From contig JASFYN010000004.1 of NCBI GenBank assembly GCA_030055615.1, forward strand, positions 77,782-123,212: a stretch of 45,431 nucleotides of DNA, written 5' to 3'. Shown here in pieces: positions 36,939 to 45,431 of this stretch. Position 1 is the first letter of the stretch; each line of letters opens with the position of its first letter. Both the position numbers and the translations under genes were made by a program. The notes under the pieces were generated by a model, which searched no databases, was not told where the DNA came from, and saw only the letters and a program-made list of their open reading frames with translations. The stretch comes from Methanothermobacter sp. GTDB taxonomy: Archaea; Methanobacteriota; Methanobacteria; Methanobacteriales; DSM-23052.

Positions 36939-37881
36939 TTGCATTTTGATAAAATATTTGCAAGTAAGTTGATGCATCCTAGAAGCCCACTATGGTTGTC
37001 ATGGTATACTCTTAGGGGTGCTGAAAAGGTTTTCAGGGCAGTTAGGAATCCTTTGAAGGCTTTCATGTTCTGGCTCGGCTTTTTCAATGAATGTACTTTA
37101 AATTTAAAATATTTGGGTAAAATAAAGGTTGAAAGGGATGATCTGAAGAGTAATTTTCTTCAGGCGCTTGTGAGCGCATGTTCCAGAGATTTGAGTTTTG
37201 AACAGCGGAAAAAACTTTACAATATAATTGCACAAAAAGATAATGACATGATAGAAGTTGGTGATGTGAAGATAAAAAATGTGATACCTCTCTTTATTTT
37301 ATTGGAGATTTTTGTGTTGGAAGATTACAAGTTTACAAAGCTAAAGCAGGGCGATGTTATATTGGATATTGGGGCTTCAATCGCTGACAGTAGCCTTTAT
37401 CTTGCAAGGGAAGGATATACTGTTTATGCATTTGAACCTAACCCTGAAATATATAAGATCGGAGAAGAAAATCTTAAACTTAATCCCCATCTCGCAAGGA
37501 AAATCCATTACATAAACCAAAGCAATATCTACCAAAAAAGGAAAAATCAAACTAGATATAACAAGAGAAAGCCATATGGCCTCCCTATATACAAAAGGTG
37601 AAAACAAGACAACTGTAGATTCCACTACACTAAATGAAATAATAGAAGAATATAGTATAGTTCCTCGTGGATTAAAATTGGATTGTGAAGGCTGCGAATA
37701 CGAAGTATTAGAGGAAGCACAATTATCACCATTTAAGGAGATAATATTAGAGTATCATCCGCAACCTACAAACAAACACCCAAATGACATAATAGAAAAG
37801 CTAGAGTTGGAGGGATTCGAGGTAAATTTAAGGGGCAATTATAGTATAGGATTGATCCATGCATGGAGGAAGAAAGTGTGA
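36939..37881 (+). pseudogene. FkbM-family methyltransferase, single frameshift
   Basis: The gene starts with TTG 36939 behind GGAGAGGGTGA. The N-terminal helical extension and SAM motif ('LDIGASIADSSLYLA', 'AFEPNPE') are followed by a frame change at about 37518-37522; the other frame restores 'INKAISTKKGKIKLDI' and continues to 'KLDCEGCEYEVLEE' and the stop at 37881. An extra base in 'aaccaaag' explains it. The intact paralogue at 7664-8623 has the same layout. If real, the enzyme is inactive. The end overlaps the DUF2206 start by 19 bases. Confidence 0.85.
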
Positions 37882-40010
37882 GACGAGACATACTCTACAT
37901 CCTAATACTATTAATACTCACGGATATTAGTATTGTAGCTGATATTCCATTTTTAAGACAATCTTTGCCCTTCCTATTCTTCAGCATAATCCCTGGTTAT
38001 ATATCAGTTAGAGGTTTTGATATTAGGCCTATTGAAAAGTTTGTCTTGTCTGTTGGATTGAGCTTGGCTCTTCTCATGTTCACGGGACTTATTGTAAATA
38101 GTCTATATCCATTGGTTTCCAGGCCTTTGAGTCTAGTGCCCATTTTAGTTTCGTTGAATTTCCTTGTAGTTATTTTATTGTTTATTTGCATGAGAAAAAC
38201 TGATGAAATGAAGGTTTCATTTGATAGGGAATGGACTGAGGTGTTTTCCCATCCTATAATTTTTTATCCTCTTTTTTTACCGGTTTTAACCATCCTCGGA
38301 TCCTATATGATGAATACCTATTCCAATAATATTATTTTACTTTTTATGTTGTTCAGCATACCAGTATATATTATTGCTTTGGTCTTGGAGAAGAGGAAGG
38401 TTCATCCTATTGTTTATCCTCTAACATTGTGGTGCGTCGGATTTTCACTTCTTGCCCTGAATACTTTACCATCTAATTATCTTATTGGAAGGGACATCCA
38501 CATGGAATATTACTGCTTCAAAAGGACTCTGATAAATCAGCATTGGAATATTCATGACCCTTATAATGCCTATAATGGTTGTCTGAATGTTACGATATTA
38601 CCGGCCATTTACAAGTGTTTGTTGGATGTTTCTTCTGTGGTTGTGTTTAAGTTTTATTATTGTGTTTTGGGGGCTATTGTGCCCTTGCCCATGTATGTCC
38701 TGTCGCGTAGAATCCTTAAAAGTAAGAGCTTTGGATTCTATGCTACTCTACTTTTAATGTTCCAATTCGCATATACTTACATGGGACAATATGCACGTCA
38801 ACTCATTGCATTCATTTTCTTTGCCGCGGCCATAATGATTTTAACATCTTCAATAAGAGAATCCTATAAGAAGGCAATATTCATAATATTTATTGTTGCC
38901 ACGGTCTTATCCCATTATACTTCAAGTTATGTTTTCTTTGCTGTTGTGGCTTTACCACCATTTATTATCTGGGCAAGCAAGCACCTAAAATGGAAATTAC
39001 CCATCCCGTGGAAATATTCAGGGACATTTTCCAACAAAAACTTGGCTCTGCTCTTTTTCATTTTAATATTTTTGTGGTATGCGCAGCTTACAGGCCCAAG
39101 CTTCAGGGACACTTTAGGTGTTATTATTGAAACTTTTAAAAGTATGGCGAATTTCTTTTCTTTGGAACTTAGGAATTATTCAGAACAGGCGGTTCTGGGT
39201 ATTGGTTTGGCACACTTCCCCAATTTCTTGAGCGCTTTTGTCCATGATACTATTTTCGCGATTATTGGCGTGGGAGTTTTAGCATTATTTTTCAAGAAAG
39301 AGTATCGAGAAAAATATCGGGTAAATGATGAGTATATTGCATCTACGCTTGTTATATTGGCCATGCTCGCATCATTTGTCATCCTACCTTATGTTTCAAA
39401 GGCTTATGGTGGCACAAGACTCTTTTCTCAATTACTTGTGATCTTAGCGCCCTGTTTCATAATAGGTGTAAAATTTATAATAGATTACACAAAAAAGATA
39501 CCATTTAACCCGGAAAAGATGATGAAAATCATCGTATTAACACTCCTGATCTTAGGATTTTTATGTACGAATTATTTACAATATTATTTCTTTGGTATAC
39601 CATATTCCTATGCTTACAATAATGACGGAGAAAGGAGATATGAGACTTTCATTTATGATAGTGAGATTACCGGAGCAATTTGGTTAGACAATCATGGCAA
39701 CAAGACCTCAATAATACACACAGACAGAGTAGGTAACAACAGAATCTTACTAGGCTTCAATGAAAAGCCGAGGATAGATAATTTGTTCTTCAATAATAGC
39801 GGTCCGTTCACGAAAGGCGATTACATATATTTAAGACATTTAAACATAAACCGAGGCCTCATATTCAAGGACGTACCCTTCAGGCCTCCAAGGTTTGTTA
39901 ATGGTAAACTTGAGATGCATAATGTGGAGCCATTGACAAAATACCTTCGACTAATCGCAGATAAGAGCGTTATATATGATAACAGAGGTTCAAGGATTTT
40001 ATTTGGTTAA
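37863..40010 (+). CDS. DUF2206-like large membrane protein (possible GT-C enzyme)
   Basis: This 715-residue protein has about 14-16 hydrophobic helices and an extracytoplasmic C-terminal part of about 130 residues. An acidic loop after the first helices ('LIGRDIHMEYY') and 'GQYARQLIAF' and 'LSHYTSSY' segments fit DUF2206, a methanogen membrane family thought to resemble GT-C glycosyltransferases that use lipid-linked donors outside the membrane. It may transfer or polymerise the glycan made by the neighbouring enzymes. ATG 37863 overlaps the preceding methyltransferase by 19 bases. The family is fairly sure; the activity is inference. Confidence 0.75.
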   Translation: MEEESVRRDILYILILLILTDISIVADIPFLRQSLPFLFFSIIPGYISVRGFDIRPIEKFVLSVGLSLALLMFTGLIVNSLYPLVSRPLSLVPILVSLNFLVVILLFICMRKTDEMKVSFDREWTEVFSHPIIFYPLFLPVLTILGSYMMNTYSNNIILLFMLFSIPVYIIALVLEKRKVHPIVYPLTLWCVGFSLLALNTLPSNYLIGRDIHMEYYCFKRTLINQHWNIHDPYNAYNGCLNVTILPAIYKCLLDVSSVVVFKFYYCVLGAIVPLPMYVLSRRILKSKSFGFYATLLLMFQFAYTYMGQYARQLIAFIFFAAAIMILTSSIRESYKKAIFIIFIVATVLSHYTSSYVFFAVVALPPFIIWASKHLKWKLPIPWKYSGTFSNKNLALLFFILIFLWYAQLTGPSFRDTLGVIIETFKSMANFFSLELRNYSEQAVLGIGLAHFPNFLSAFVHDTIFAIIGVGVLALFFKKEYREKYRVNDEYIASTLVILAMLASFVILPYVSKAYGGTRLFSQLLVILAPCFIIGVKFIIDYTKKIPFNPEKMMKIIVLTLLILGFLCTNYLQYYFFGIPYSYAYNNDGERRYETFIYDSEITGAIWLDNHGNKTSIIHTDRVGNNRILLGFNEKPRIDNLFFNNSGPFTKGDYIYLRHLNINRGLIFKDVPFRPPRFVNGKLEMHNVEPLTKYLRLIADKSVIYDNRGSRILFG

Positions 40011-40148
40011 GTTATACGGAATTTACTAATCCAAACGCTACTTAGAAGAAAGGTATAAACATGATGAAACTCATAATTATCGAGAAGAAGAGCTGAAGTA
40101 TATGGAAGTTTATAGTTTGAAAATATAGAACAATAGAGGTGATAGATC

Positions 40149-41219
40149 ATTAAGAAAAAAATATTGATAATAGATCCCTTCGGTTTCTACAGAAAAAAGA
40201 AAACGGGTATTTATTCTGCGATTAAATCATATTTACATTGTCTTGAAATGATTGGTTATGAGGGGTATGTAATTGACGAACGAATACATATGGATAAAGA
40301 TAGGAAATGGTACTTGAAGATAGTACAACGTATACTTAATGAAAGCGAAATAAATATGGAGCTTTTAGAAAAGTTTGATATAGTTCATGTACATGGCCCG
40401 ATTGGTATTAGAAATACTCTTAAATTATATAAATGTAAAAAACCTATAATTTTAACACTTCACGGGTGGGTTACCGATGAAATATTAACTGAAATTTGGA
40501 CAAATCCAAGTATTATAAATTTCCTCTACTTCTTTTATGCATTGTTCAATTGGGTCCTTCATCGCTTAATTTTCATACCATTCATTTATAAAGGACGCGT
40601 GACTGCGGTTTCTAGGATAACTATGGAAAAAAATGGTGTTAAAGGTGTTGTTATACCAAATGCTTTCATACCAGAGAATGTGGATAAAAAAGTAAATGAG
40701 TGTAAAAATTTGTCCTTTGATGATTTCACTCTCATAACATATGTTAGCATAGGTGGTTCTAAGGTTGCGAGTATTCCGAAGCTCTCGAGGATAATTACCG
40801 AAGCGAATAAAAGAACAGGCAAAAAAATTCAACTTTTAGTTTTCGGCGATACACTGAAAGTAGATAATCCCTATATTAAAATGATGGGTTACCAAAAAGA
40901 CTTCTTATGCTATCTTAAATCAGCGAATATGATGCTCCTTGGATATGAAATGAGCGAACTCGGATATGCAGTAATGGAAGCCGGCTACCTATCAGTTCCA
41001 ATAGCCAAATTCAAAGGAGAATTCGAAGAACTAAAAGATGGAATCCATGGTATCATAGCAGAAAACGAAGAGGAAATGATCCAAAAGCTTGTAGAAGCCG
41101 TTGAAAACCCTTCAAGACTCCGTGAATGGGGTGAAAACCTCAGAGAATATATACTAAAGACTAGAAGCCCCTCTGTAATCGCAGAGAAATGGCAAACATT
41201 TTTAGAATCAAGCATCTAA
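40149..41219 (+). CDS. GT4-like glycosyltransferase, possible ATT start
   Basis: This is a GT-B-type protein with 'DIVHVHGPIGI' and 'LTLHGWVTDEI' in the N-terminal half and a C-terminal 'ELGYAVMEAGYLSVPIAKF' donor region. The usual E-x7-E is partly changed (E-LGYAVM-E). I extended the start to ATT 40149 because GAGGTGAT (40136-40143) lies five bases upstream and the extra residues (KKKIL) form the first strand of the fold; TTG 40164 is 20 bases from that site. The product is 356 residues from ATT. It probably acts on the surface glycan. The upstream gap is 138 bases. Confidence 0.8.
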   Translation: MKKKILIIDPFGFYRKKKTGIYSAIKSYLHCLEMIGYEGYVIDERIHMDKDRKWYLKIVQRILNESEINMELLEKFDIVHVHGPIGIRNTLKLYKCKKPIILTLHGWVTDEILTEIWTNPSIINFLYFFYALFNWVLHRLIFIPFIYKGRVTAVSRITMEKNGVKGVVIPNAFIPENVDKKVNECKNLSFDDFTLITYVSIGGSKVASIPKLSRIITEANKRTGKKIQLLVFGDTLKVDNPYIKMMGYQKDFLCYLKSANMMLLGYEMSELGYAVMEAGYLSVPIAKFKGEFEELKDGIHGIIAENEEEMIQKLVEAVENPSRLREWGENLREYILKTRSPSVIAEKWQTFLESSI

Positions 41220-41261
41220 TTGATTTTGTTAAAAACATTAAATAAATAAAAGAGGAGTCGT

Positions 41262-42422
41262 ATGATAGTCAAAGAAAAACTTTTATTATTTATCATGTTT
41301 ATAATCAAACTACTAAATTATCTAATACCCAAGAATAATAATCAAATACTCTTTGAAAGTTATCCGGATTTTTCAGATAATCCAAAGGCATTATATGATT
41401 ATATCAAGTCTCTAAATACAAATTATAGACTCATATGGACCGTAAATGAAATAAATGATAAAATTAATGTGCCCCAATATAAGAGGTTTACCTTAAAAAG
41501 ATTGTGGCAGTTTCTCAGATCAAAATATATTGTAACATCACATGGCATTCATCCTGCAAGAGCAAAAAACCAAGTTTTTGTTAATGTTTGGCATGGCATG
41601 CCTTTAAAGGCGATGGGTTATGCTGAAGAGGAAAATAGGGATGTTTTTTTGCCATTTAATTTTGATGACAAGAATTATTATTTTATTGCGACTTCTGTTG
41701 TTATGAAGAATGCTCTTGCTGCTTGTTTTAACCAAGACCCTCGTCGTATATTTGTTACAGGTCAGCCACGAAATGATAAACTTAAAAGTTGTCAGAAAAA
41801 AATTCTAAAGATTTTTGGGGTTGACCTTGAAGAGTATGATAAGTTTGTTCTATTCGCGCCTACATTCAGAAAGTCGGATTTCAGAGAAGATGGCAAATTT
41901 ATTTCCCACAAATTCAACCTTCGAGATTTCAGCGGAAAAGAATTCCAAGAATTCCTCAAAGAACATGAAATCTTATGTCTTGTGAAATTCCATCCATTAG
42001 AAGAGAAAAAAGCCATAAAATACTTTAGAAGTATGGAAAATGTTAAACTCATAAAAACAGAAACATTACAAGAAAACCTCATAGATCTGTATGATGTATT
42101 GCCTTGTGTCGACATCCTTATAACAGATTACTCATCAGTATACTTCGATTTTCTTTTACTTGACAAGCCCATTATTTTTGTTGTTCCCGATCTTGATGAA
42201 TACAAAAAAAGGAGGGGTTTTGTACTTGAACCTTTTGAGTTTTGGACGCCAGGGCCCAAGGTTCAGAATTTCAAAGAATTTTTAGAAGAACTTGAAAAGA
42301 GTATAAAGAATCCAGATTATTACCGAGAAGAAAGGATGGTTATAAACGATCTTGTGAATTATTATAAGGATGATAAATCGTCTGAGAGAATATACAAGCT
42401 TGTATTTGAAGATAAATTATAA
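41262..42422 (+). CDS. TagB/TagF-like CDP-glycerol glycerophosphotransferase
   Basis: This 386-residue protein starts behind GAGGAG and has an N-terminal membrane-associated helix. Family motifs are 'NVWHGMPLKAMG' with the catalytic-type histidine, 'TGQPRNDKL', 'KFHPLE' and 'ITDYSSVYFDFLLLDKPIIF'. Bacterial TagB/TagF transfer glycerol phosphate from CDP-glycerol in teichoic acid synthesis. In this archaeon it may add a polyol phosphate to the surface glycan. It is the last gene of the plus-strand cluster and converges with the broken GT2 gene 21 bases away. Confidence 0.9.
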   Translation: MIVKEKLLLFIMFIIKLLNYLIPKNNNQILFESYPDFSDNPKALYDYIKSLNTNYRLIWTVNEINDKINVPQYKRFTLKRLWQFLRSKYIVTSHGIHPARAKNQVFVNVWHGMPLKAMGYAEEENRDVFLPFNFDDKNYYFIATSVVMKNALAACFNQDPRRIFVTGQPRNDKLKSCQKKILKIFGVDLEEYDKFVLFAPTFRKSDFREDGKFISHKFNLRDFSGKEFQEFLKEHEILCLVKFHPLEEKKAIKYFRSMENVKLIKTETLQENLIDLYDVLPCVDILITDYSSVYFDFLLLDKPIIFVVPDLDEYKKRRGFVLEPFEFWTPGPKVQNFKEFLEELEKSIKNPDYYREERMVINDLVNYYKDDKSSERIYKLVFEDKL

Positions 42423-42443
42423 AATACTTTTTTTGAAGGACCT

Positions 42444-43454
42444 TTATGGTTGGATAGGTACAATGGTGTCTTTTATAGGGGTTGGAGAGTATTTTTTGTT
42501 GTTGAATTTTCCGAGGAGACCGTCTATGATGGCGTTGACGATGATTTTTATTCTTTTTAATTTTTTGTCATCAAAAATCAGCACATTTGTGATTATCTCA
42601 AGTGTCCAAATGAGGAGTATAATATAGAATCCGATTTTTGTTGATGTATATTTTTTTGATACCCAGATGCTATTCCTTATACCATAATATTGTTTCCAAA
42701 AATTTTTGTAGGGTGTTCTTTTTGACTTTTTCCCTAAAAATTTTTTTATTTTGTATTTTCGCCCTTCTTCTTTATGGATTATTATACTGGATGGAATTAA
42801 GAGTATTTTACCAGCCTTTTTAAGTCTTAGTGAATATTCCACATCATCGTAAAGTATGAAGAATTCTTTTTTTGGAAATCCAACTTTCATTATCTTTTTT
42901 CTGTTTATTAAAAAACCGACAAAAGTGGCAATATCAATTTCAAGAACCCTTCTTTCGTAACATTCTTTTTTTATAGGGCGCCAATGCGAAGGAAATCTAC
43001 CTTTAGATATTCCTCTATGGTTAAGGTAAACACTTCCATCTTTTAGTAAAATAGTTGAACAAAGAACAGCGACATCTTCATTTATATACTCCAATAGTTT
43101 CTCTAGACTGTCTGCTAGGGGTTCAGCATCGTCATCCATGAGCCAAATCCAGTCATAGCCATCATTGTATGCTCTTTTCACACCTTCGTGGAAGCCGCCA
43201 GATCCGCCTGTATTTTCTTTCATGCGTATATAAACTATTTTTATTTTTTGCCACCTTGAAGGCTTATTGTTGATGTTCCCGTTTCTAACCTATTTATGTA
43301 ACCTTTTTCTCTTAATAATTCAGGTATGCCATCAATGAAGTTTATCAATGATATAGATAGCATCAAGTGGCCTTGTCTGTCTACCTAAAGCCTCTAAACA
43401 TTCAACCAACAATTTTTTACGATTATAGGTTACGACTACCGCAACCACTCTCAT
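42444..43454 (-). pseudogene. GT2 rhamnosyl/galactofuranosyltransferase-like gene, two frameshifts
   Basis: From ATG 43454 (GTGAGGT upstream) the frame reads 'MRVVAVVVTYNRKKLLVECL' and 'AIYIID', shifts near 43345, shifts again near 43250, and then runs open to 42444. The long part holds 'NTGGSGGFHEGVKRAY', 'WLMDDDAEP' (metal site) and 'YDDVEYSLRLKKAGKI', typical of GlfT2/RfbF-like GT2 enzymes, and ends in a membrane helix. The short N-terminal lesions remove the nucleotide-binding start, so the enzyme is probably inactive. Confidence 0.85.
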
Positions 43455-43487
43455 TTTTACCTCACTAGTTGTGCATGCTTTTTTGTT

Positions 43488-44390
43488 TTATTGGAGGATA
43501 TCTTGGTGGGCTGAAGTTGCTGCTATTGCACCTTCGGCACATGCTGTAATCCACTGGTTTAGGCCGCCGGTTATGTCACCTGCTGCGTAGACGCCTTCTA
43601 TGTTTGTTCTTTGTTGTTTGTCAGTTATTATGTAACCTGCCTTGTCTAGTTTGATTCCTAGGTCTTGGGCGAGTTGGTTTGTTGGTTCCTCCCCTATTGC
43701 TATGAATATTCCGTCGGTTTTGATTTTTTGGGTTTGGCCTGTTTTTCTATCTTCTAGTATTGCTTTTTGGACTTTTTTGTTGCCTTTGATTTCTTTTAGT
43801 GTGGTGTTCCATTTTATGGGGATTTTTAGTTTTTTTATTTGGTCTTGTAGGTATTTTTGTGCTCTTAGTTGGTCTCTTCTGTGTATTATTGTGGGTTGGC
43901 ATCCTATTTTGTGTAGGAATATTGCTTCTTGTACTGCGCTGTTTCCTCCTCCGATTACTAGGACTTTTTTGTTTTTGTAGAGTGGTCCGTCGCATGTTGC
44001 ACAGTATGATACTCCTCGTCCTAGGAATTCTTTTTCTCCTGGGATTTTTAGTCTTCTGTGCTTTGTACCGGTGGCTAGTATTATTGTACGGGTTTGGTAT
44101 GTGTCTTTTTTTGTTTTTACTGTGAATCCTTCTTTGTGTTTTTTGATTTTTGTGACTTCTTCTAGTTCTTTGAGTGGGACGAGTTGGGTTGCTTGTTTTT
44201 TCATTTTTTGTATGAGTTTTTGGCCTTGTATTTTTTCGTATCCTGGGTAGTTTTCCATTAGTGGTACTTCTAGTCCTTTTCCTCCGGCTATTCCTTTTTC
44301 TAGGATGAGTGTTTTGCTTCCTTGTCTTCCTGCGTAGATTGCGGCTGTTAGTCCGGCTGGTCCGGCTCCTATTATTATTATATCGTACAT
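43488..44390 (-). CDS. trxB: thioredoxin reductase
   Basis: This 300-residue FAD-dependent disulfide reductase has '[15 protein letters not shown]' (FAD, residues 7-21), the redox pair C130-x-x-C133 ('YCATCDGP'), '[12 protein letters not shown]' (second nucleotide site, 145-156), 'HRRDQLRAQ' (170-178) and '[10 protein letters not shown]' near the end. It reduces thioredoxin-like proteins in the cytoplasm. HRRxxxR is the NADPH-type signature, although some methanogen enzymes of this family use F420. The TATA box at 44411-44418 lies so close to ATG 44390 that the mRNA is probably leaderless. Confidence 0.95.
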   Translation of the reverse strand: MYDIIIIGAGPAGLTAAIYAGRQGSKTLILEKGIAGGKGLEVPLMENYPGYEKIQGQKLIQKMKKQATQLVPLKELEEVTKIKKHKEGFTVKTKKDTYQTRTIILATGTKHRRLKIPGEKEFLGRGVSYCATCDGPLYKNKKVLVIGGGNSAVQEAIFLHKIGCQPTIIHRRDQLRAQKYLQDQIKKLKIPIKWNTTLKEIKGNKKVQKAILEDRKTGQTQKIKTDGIFIAIGEEPTNQLAQDLGIKLDKAGYIITDKQQRTNIEGVYAAGDITGGLNQWITACAEGAIAATSAHQDILQ

Positions 44391-44410
44391 GTTTTTGGGC
44401 TCCCGAAAAT

Positions 44411-44418
44411 TTTATAAA
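44411..44418. promoter_or_regulatory. palindromic TATA box shared by trxB and tRNA genes
   Basis: TTTATAAA reads the same on both strands. It lies about 24 bases before the trxB ATG on the minus strand and about 32 bases before the tRNA-Glu gene on the plus strand, so it may serve both divergent units. Confidence 0.5.
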
Positions 44419-44446
44419 CTTTTAATACCTAGTAATGATTGTGTGT

Positions 44447-44521
44447 GCTCCGATAGTGTAGTCCGGCCAATCATCTCGGCCTCTCGAGCCGAGGACCCGG
44501 GTTCAAATCCCGGTCGGAGCA
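44447..44521 (+). tRNA. tRNA-Glu (anticodon CTC)
   Basis: The acceptor stem GCTCCGA/TCGGAGC, anticodon stem CTCGGC/GCCGAG with loop CTCTCGA, and the T arm CCGGGTTCAAATCCCGG are complete. The discriminator base A at 44521 is present and CCA is not encoded. It reads GAG. The gene is five bases from tRNA-Gly and probably in one transcript with it. Confidence 0.95.
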
Positions 44522-44526
44522 TAATT

Positions 44527-44600
44527 GCGGCGTTGGTCCAGCCTGGTTAAGACACTGGCCCCCCAAGCCAGTGACCCGGGTTCAAATCCCGGACGCCGCA
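44527..44600 (+). tRNA. tRNA-Gly (anticodon CCC) with C33
   Basis: The acceptor stem GCGGCGT/ACGCCGC and the T arm CCGGGTTCAAATCCCGG are normal. The anticodon stem CTGGC/GCCAG encloses the loop CCCCCAA, which places CCC at 34-36 and C instead of the near-universal U at position 33. CCA is not encoded. It reads GGG. Confidence 0.9.
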
Positions 44601-44601
44601 T

Positions 44602-45195
44602 TTAGAGTATTGCGAGTTCTCCTGCTGATGTTATTTCGAGTTTTTCTGGGTCTATGAATCCCATGTTTCTTAGTTCTCTTATGTGGTTGTATGTCATGCC
44701 TCTGCTTATTCCGAGTTTTATGGCGAGGTTTTTTACTGAGGTTTCTCCTTTTTTGAGTTCTTCTAGTACTTTCTTTTTTGTTTTTGATATTCCGAAGCTT
44801 AGTATGGGTAGGTCTATTATTTCTCCTTCTTCTTCTGTTACGTAGGCTATTCTTTGGACGTCGTTGTTTCTGGCGTAGCATCCGAATAGTACTCCAAGGG
44901 CTTGTGTTTTTCTTCCTCCGCTTATGTTTACTACTACTTTTCTTCCTTGGGCTCTTTCTTCGTCTATGGTGTCTACTGTGTCTTTTGCTATTTGTACGAC
45001 GTCATATAGGCTTGTTTCTTTTATTTGGACTTTTATGAAGTTTCCTAGTGTGTCTTGTATGATTTTTTGTACTTGTTGTTTTTCTTTTGGTGGTTCTTCT
45101 TCCATGATGAGGACGACTTTTTTGGGTGAGAATTGAGTTATGCATATCATTACGGGTTCTATGGAGTATACTGTTGATATTAGTGTTGTTTCCAT
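44602..45195 (-). CDS. CARF-HTH regulator (Csa3-like / HFX_2341 family)
   Basis: This 197-residue protein has an N-terminal Rossmann-like CARF domain with the ligand loop '[11 protein letters not shown]' (residues 89-99) and a C-terminal winged helix-turn-helix (about 143-197: '[22 protein letters not shown]'). Csa3-type regulators sense cyclic oligonucleotides and control CRISPR genes in some archaea; relatives occur without CRISPR. No cas gene or array lies in this window. AGGAGTTGAT precedes ATG 45195. The stop lies one base past tRNA-Gly on the opposite strand, so the two units converge. Confidence 0.85.
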   Translation of the reverse strand: METTLISTVYSIEPVMICITQFSPKKVVLIMEEEPPKEKQQVQKIIQDTLGNFIKVQIKETSLYDVVQIAKDTVDTIDEERAQGRKVVVNISGGRKTQALGVLFGCYARNNDVQRIAYVTEEEGEIIDLPILSFGISKTKKKVLEELKKGETSVKNLAIKLGISRGMTYNHIRELRNMGFIDPEKLEITSAGELAIL

Positions 45196-45389
45196 CAGTA
45201 ATCAACTCCTACATATTATACTCTCGTTGGGGGAGTTTTTTTTGATTCCCCCAGGATTTCCTTTTTTGTGATTTTTCTTCCATATTAATATGGGTGGGTG
45301 GTTATTATATTACTTGCTTTTGTTCATTATTTAAATTATTTGATCTAGTGGGATTATAGAATGTAATGATCATTTGGTGGGGGTGTTCC

Positions 45390-45431
45390 TTGGTGGCTGA
45401 GTTTGAGGTTTGGAAGTCTCTTCATAATACT
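45390..45431 (+). CDS. start of an unidentified gene (cut by window end)
   Basis: A G-rich site (GGTGGGGGTG) is followed by TTG-GTG-GCT and an open frame to the window end ('MVAEFEVWKSLHNT'). TATA-like 'tttaaatta' lies about 60 bases upstream. Too little is visible for a name; the start could also be GTG 45393. Confidence 0.4.
   Translation, partial: MVAEFEVWKSLHNT

Noticed and set aside
43642-45038. Long hydrophobic plus-strand ORFs opposite trxB and the CARF-HTH gene
   Set aside because: They arise from the antisense of Lys/Glu-rich coding sequence; no ribosome binding sites or start context.

Overview
The window looks like a thermophilic, pseudomurein-walled methanogen of the Methanobacteriales, close to Methanothermobacter. 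The best markers are an exonuclease III homologue of the Mth212 type (257 residues, with the lysine linked to uridine recognition), a secreted protein with pseudomurein-binding-like repeats, DUF11 surface repeats, TATA-box promoters, GGAGGTG-type ribosome binding sites, frequent TTG/GTG starts, and tRNA genes without an encoded CCA. The sequence is AT-rich. No rRNA gene, CRISPR array or intact insertion sequence is visible. The organism call is inference from gene content.

Layout. 1-7.5 kb: the 3' end of a DUF11 surface protein, relics of a ZIP transporter, an AbrB-type protein and an M48 peptidase, the Mth212-type nuclease, a VIT-like membrane protein and a VWA surface protein. 7.6-13.2 kb: an FkbM methyltransferase, a decayed MntA-HepT pair, a CPBP-family membrane protein, two small secreted proteins and an M24 peptidase. 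13.4-20.7 kb: a 1376-residue secreted CobN-like protein, a FAN1-like VRR-NUC protein with an unrecognised C-terminal half, a cupin and a small helical protein. 20.9-23.2 kb: an intact MNT antitoxin beside a frameshifted HepT toxin, then about 1.4 kb of non-coding or decayed DNA.

23.2-30.5 kb (minus strand) is the most unusual part. It is a tandem family of secreted surface proteins and truncated copies. Two copies of the C-terminal domain are each followed directly by a TPR gene, and two family members share a nearly identical 36-bp promoter. The longest member carries a signal peptide, two pseudomurein-binding-like repeats and a PKD domain, and is split by a one-base slip in an A8 run.

30.9-42.4 kb (plus strand) is a surface-glycan cluster: two GT2 enzymes, an HpnJ-like radical SAM protein, GT4 enzymes, an FkbM methyltransferase with a frameshift, a DUF2206 membrane protein and a TagB/TagF-like glycerophosphotransferase. 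A broken GT2 gene faces it. 43.5-45.4 kb is core-like: thioredoxin reductase, tRNA-Glu, tRNA-Gly and a CARF-HTH (Csa3-like) regulator. Frameshifts are concentrated in accessory genes, while long core genes are open. That argues for real decay, though assembly indels cannot be excluded from the sequence alone.
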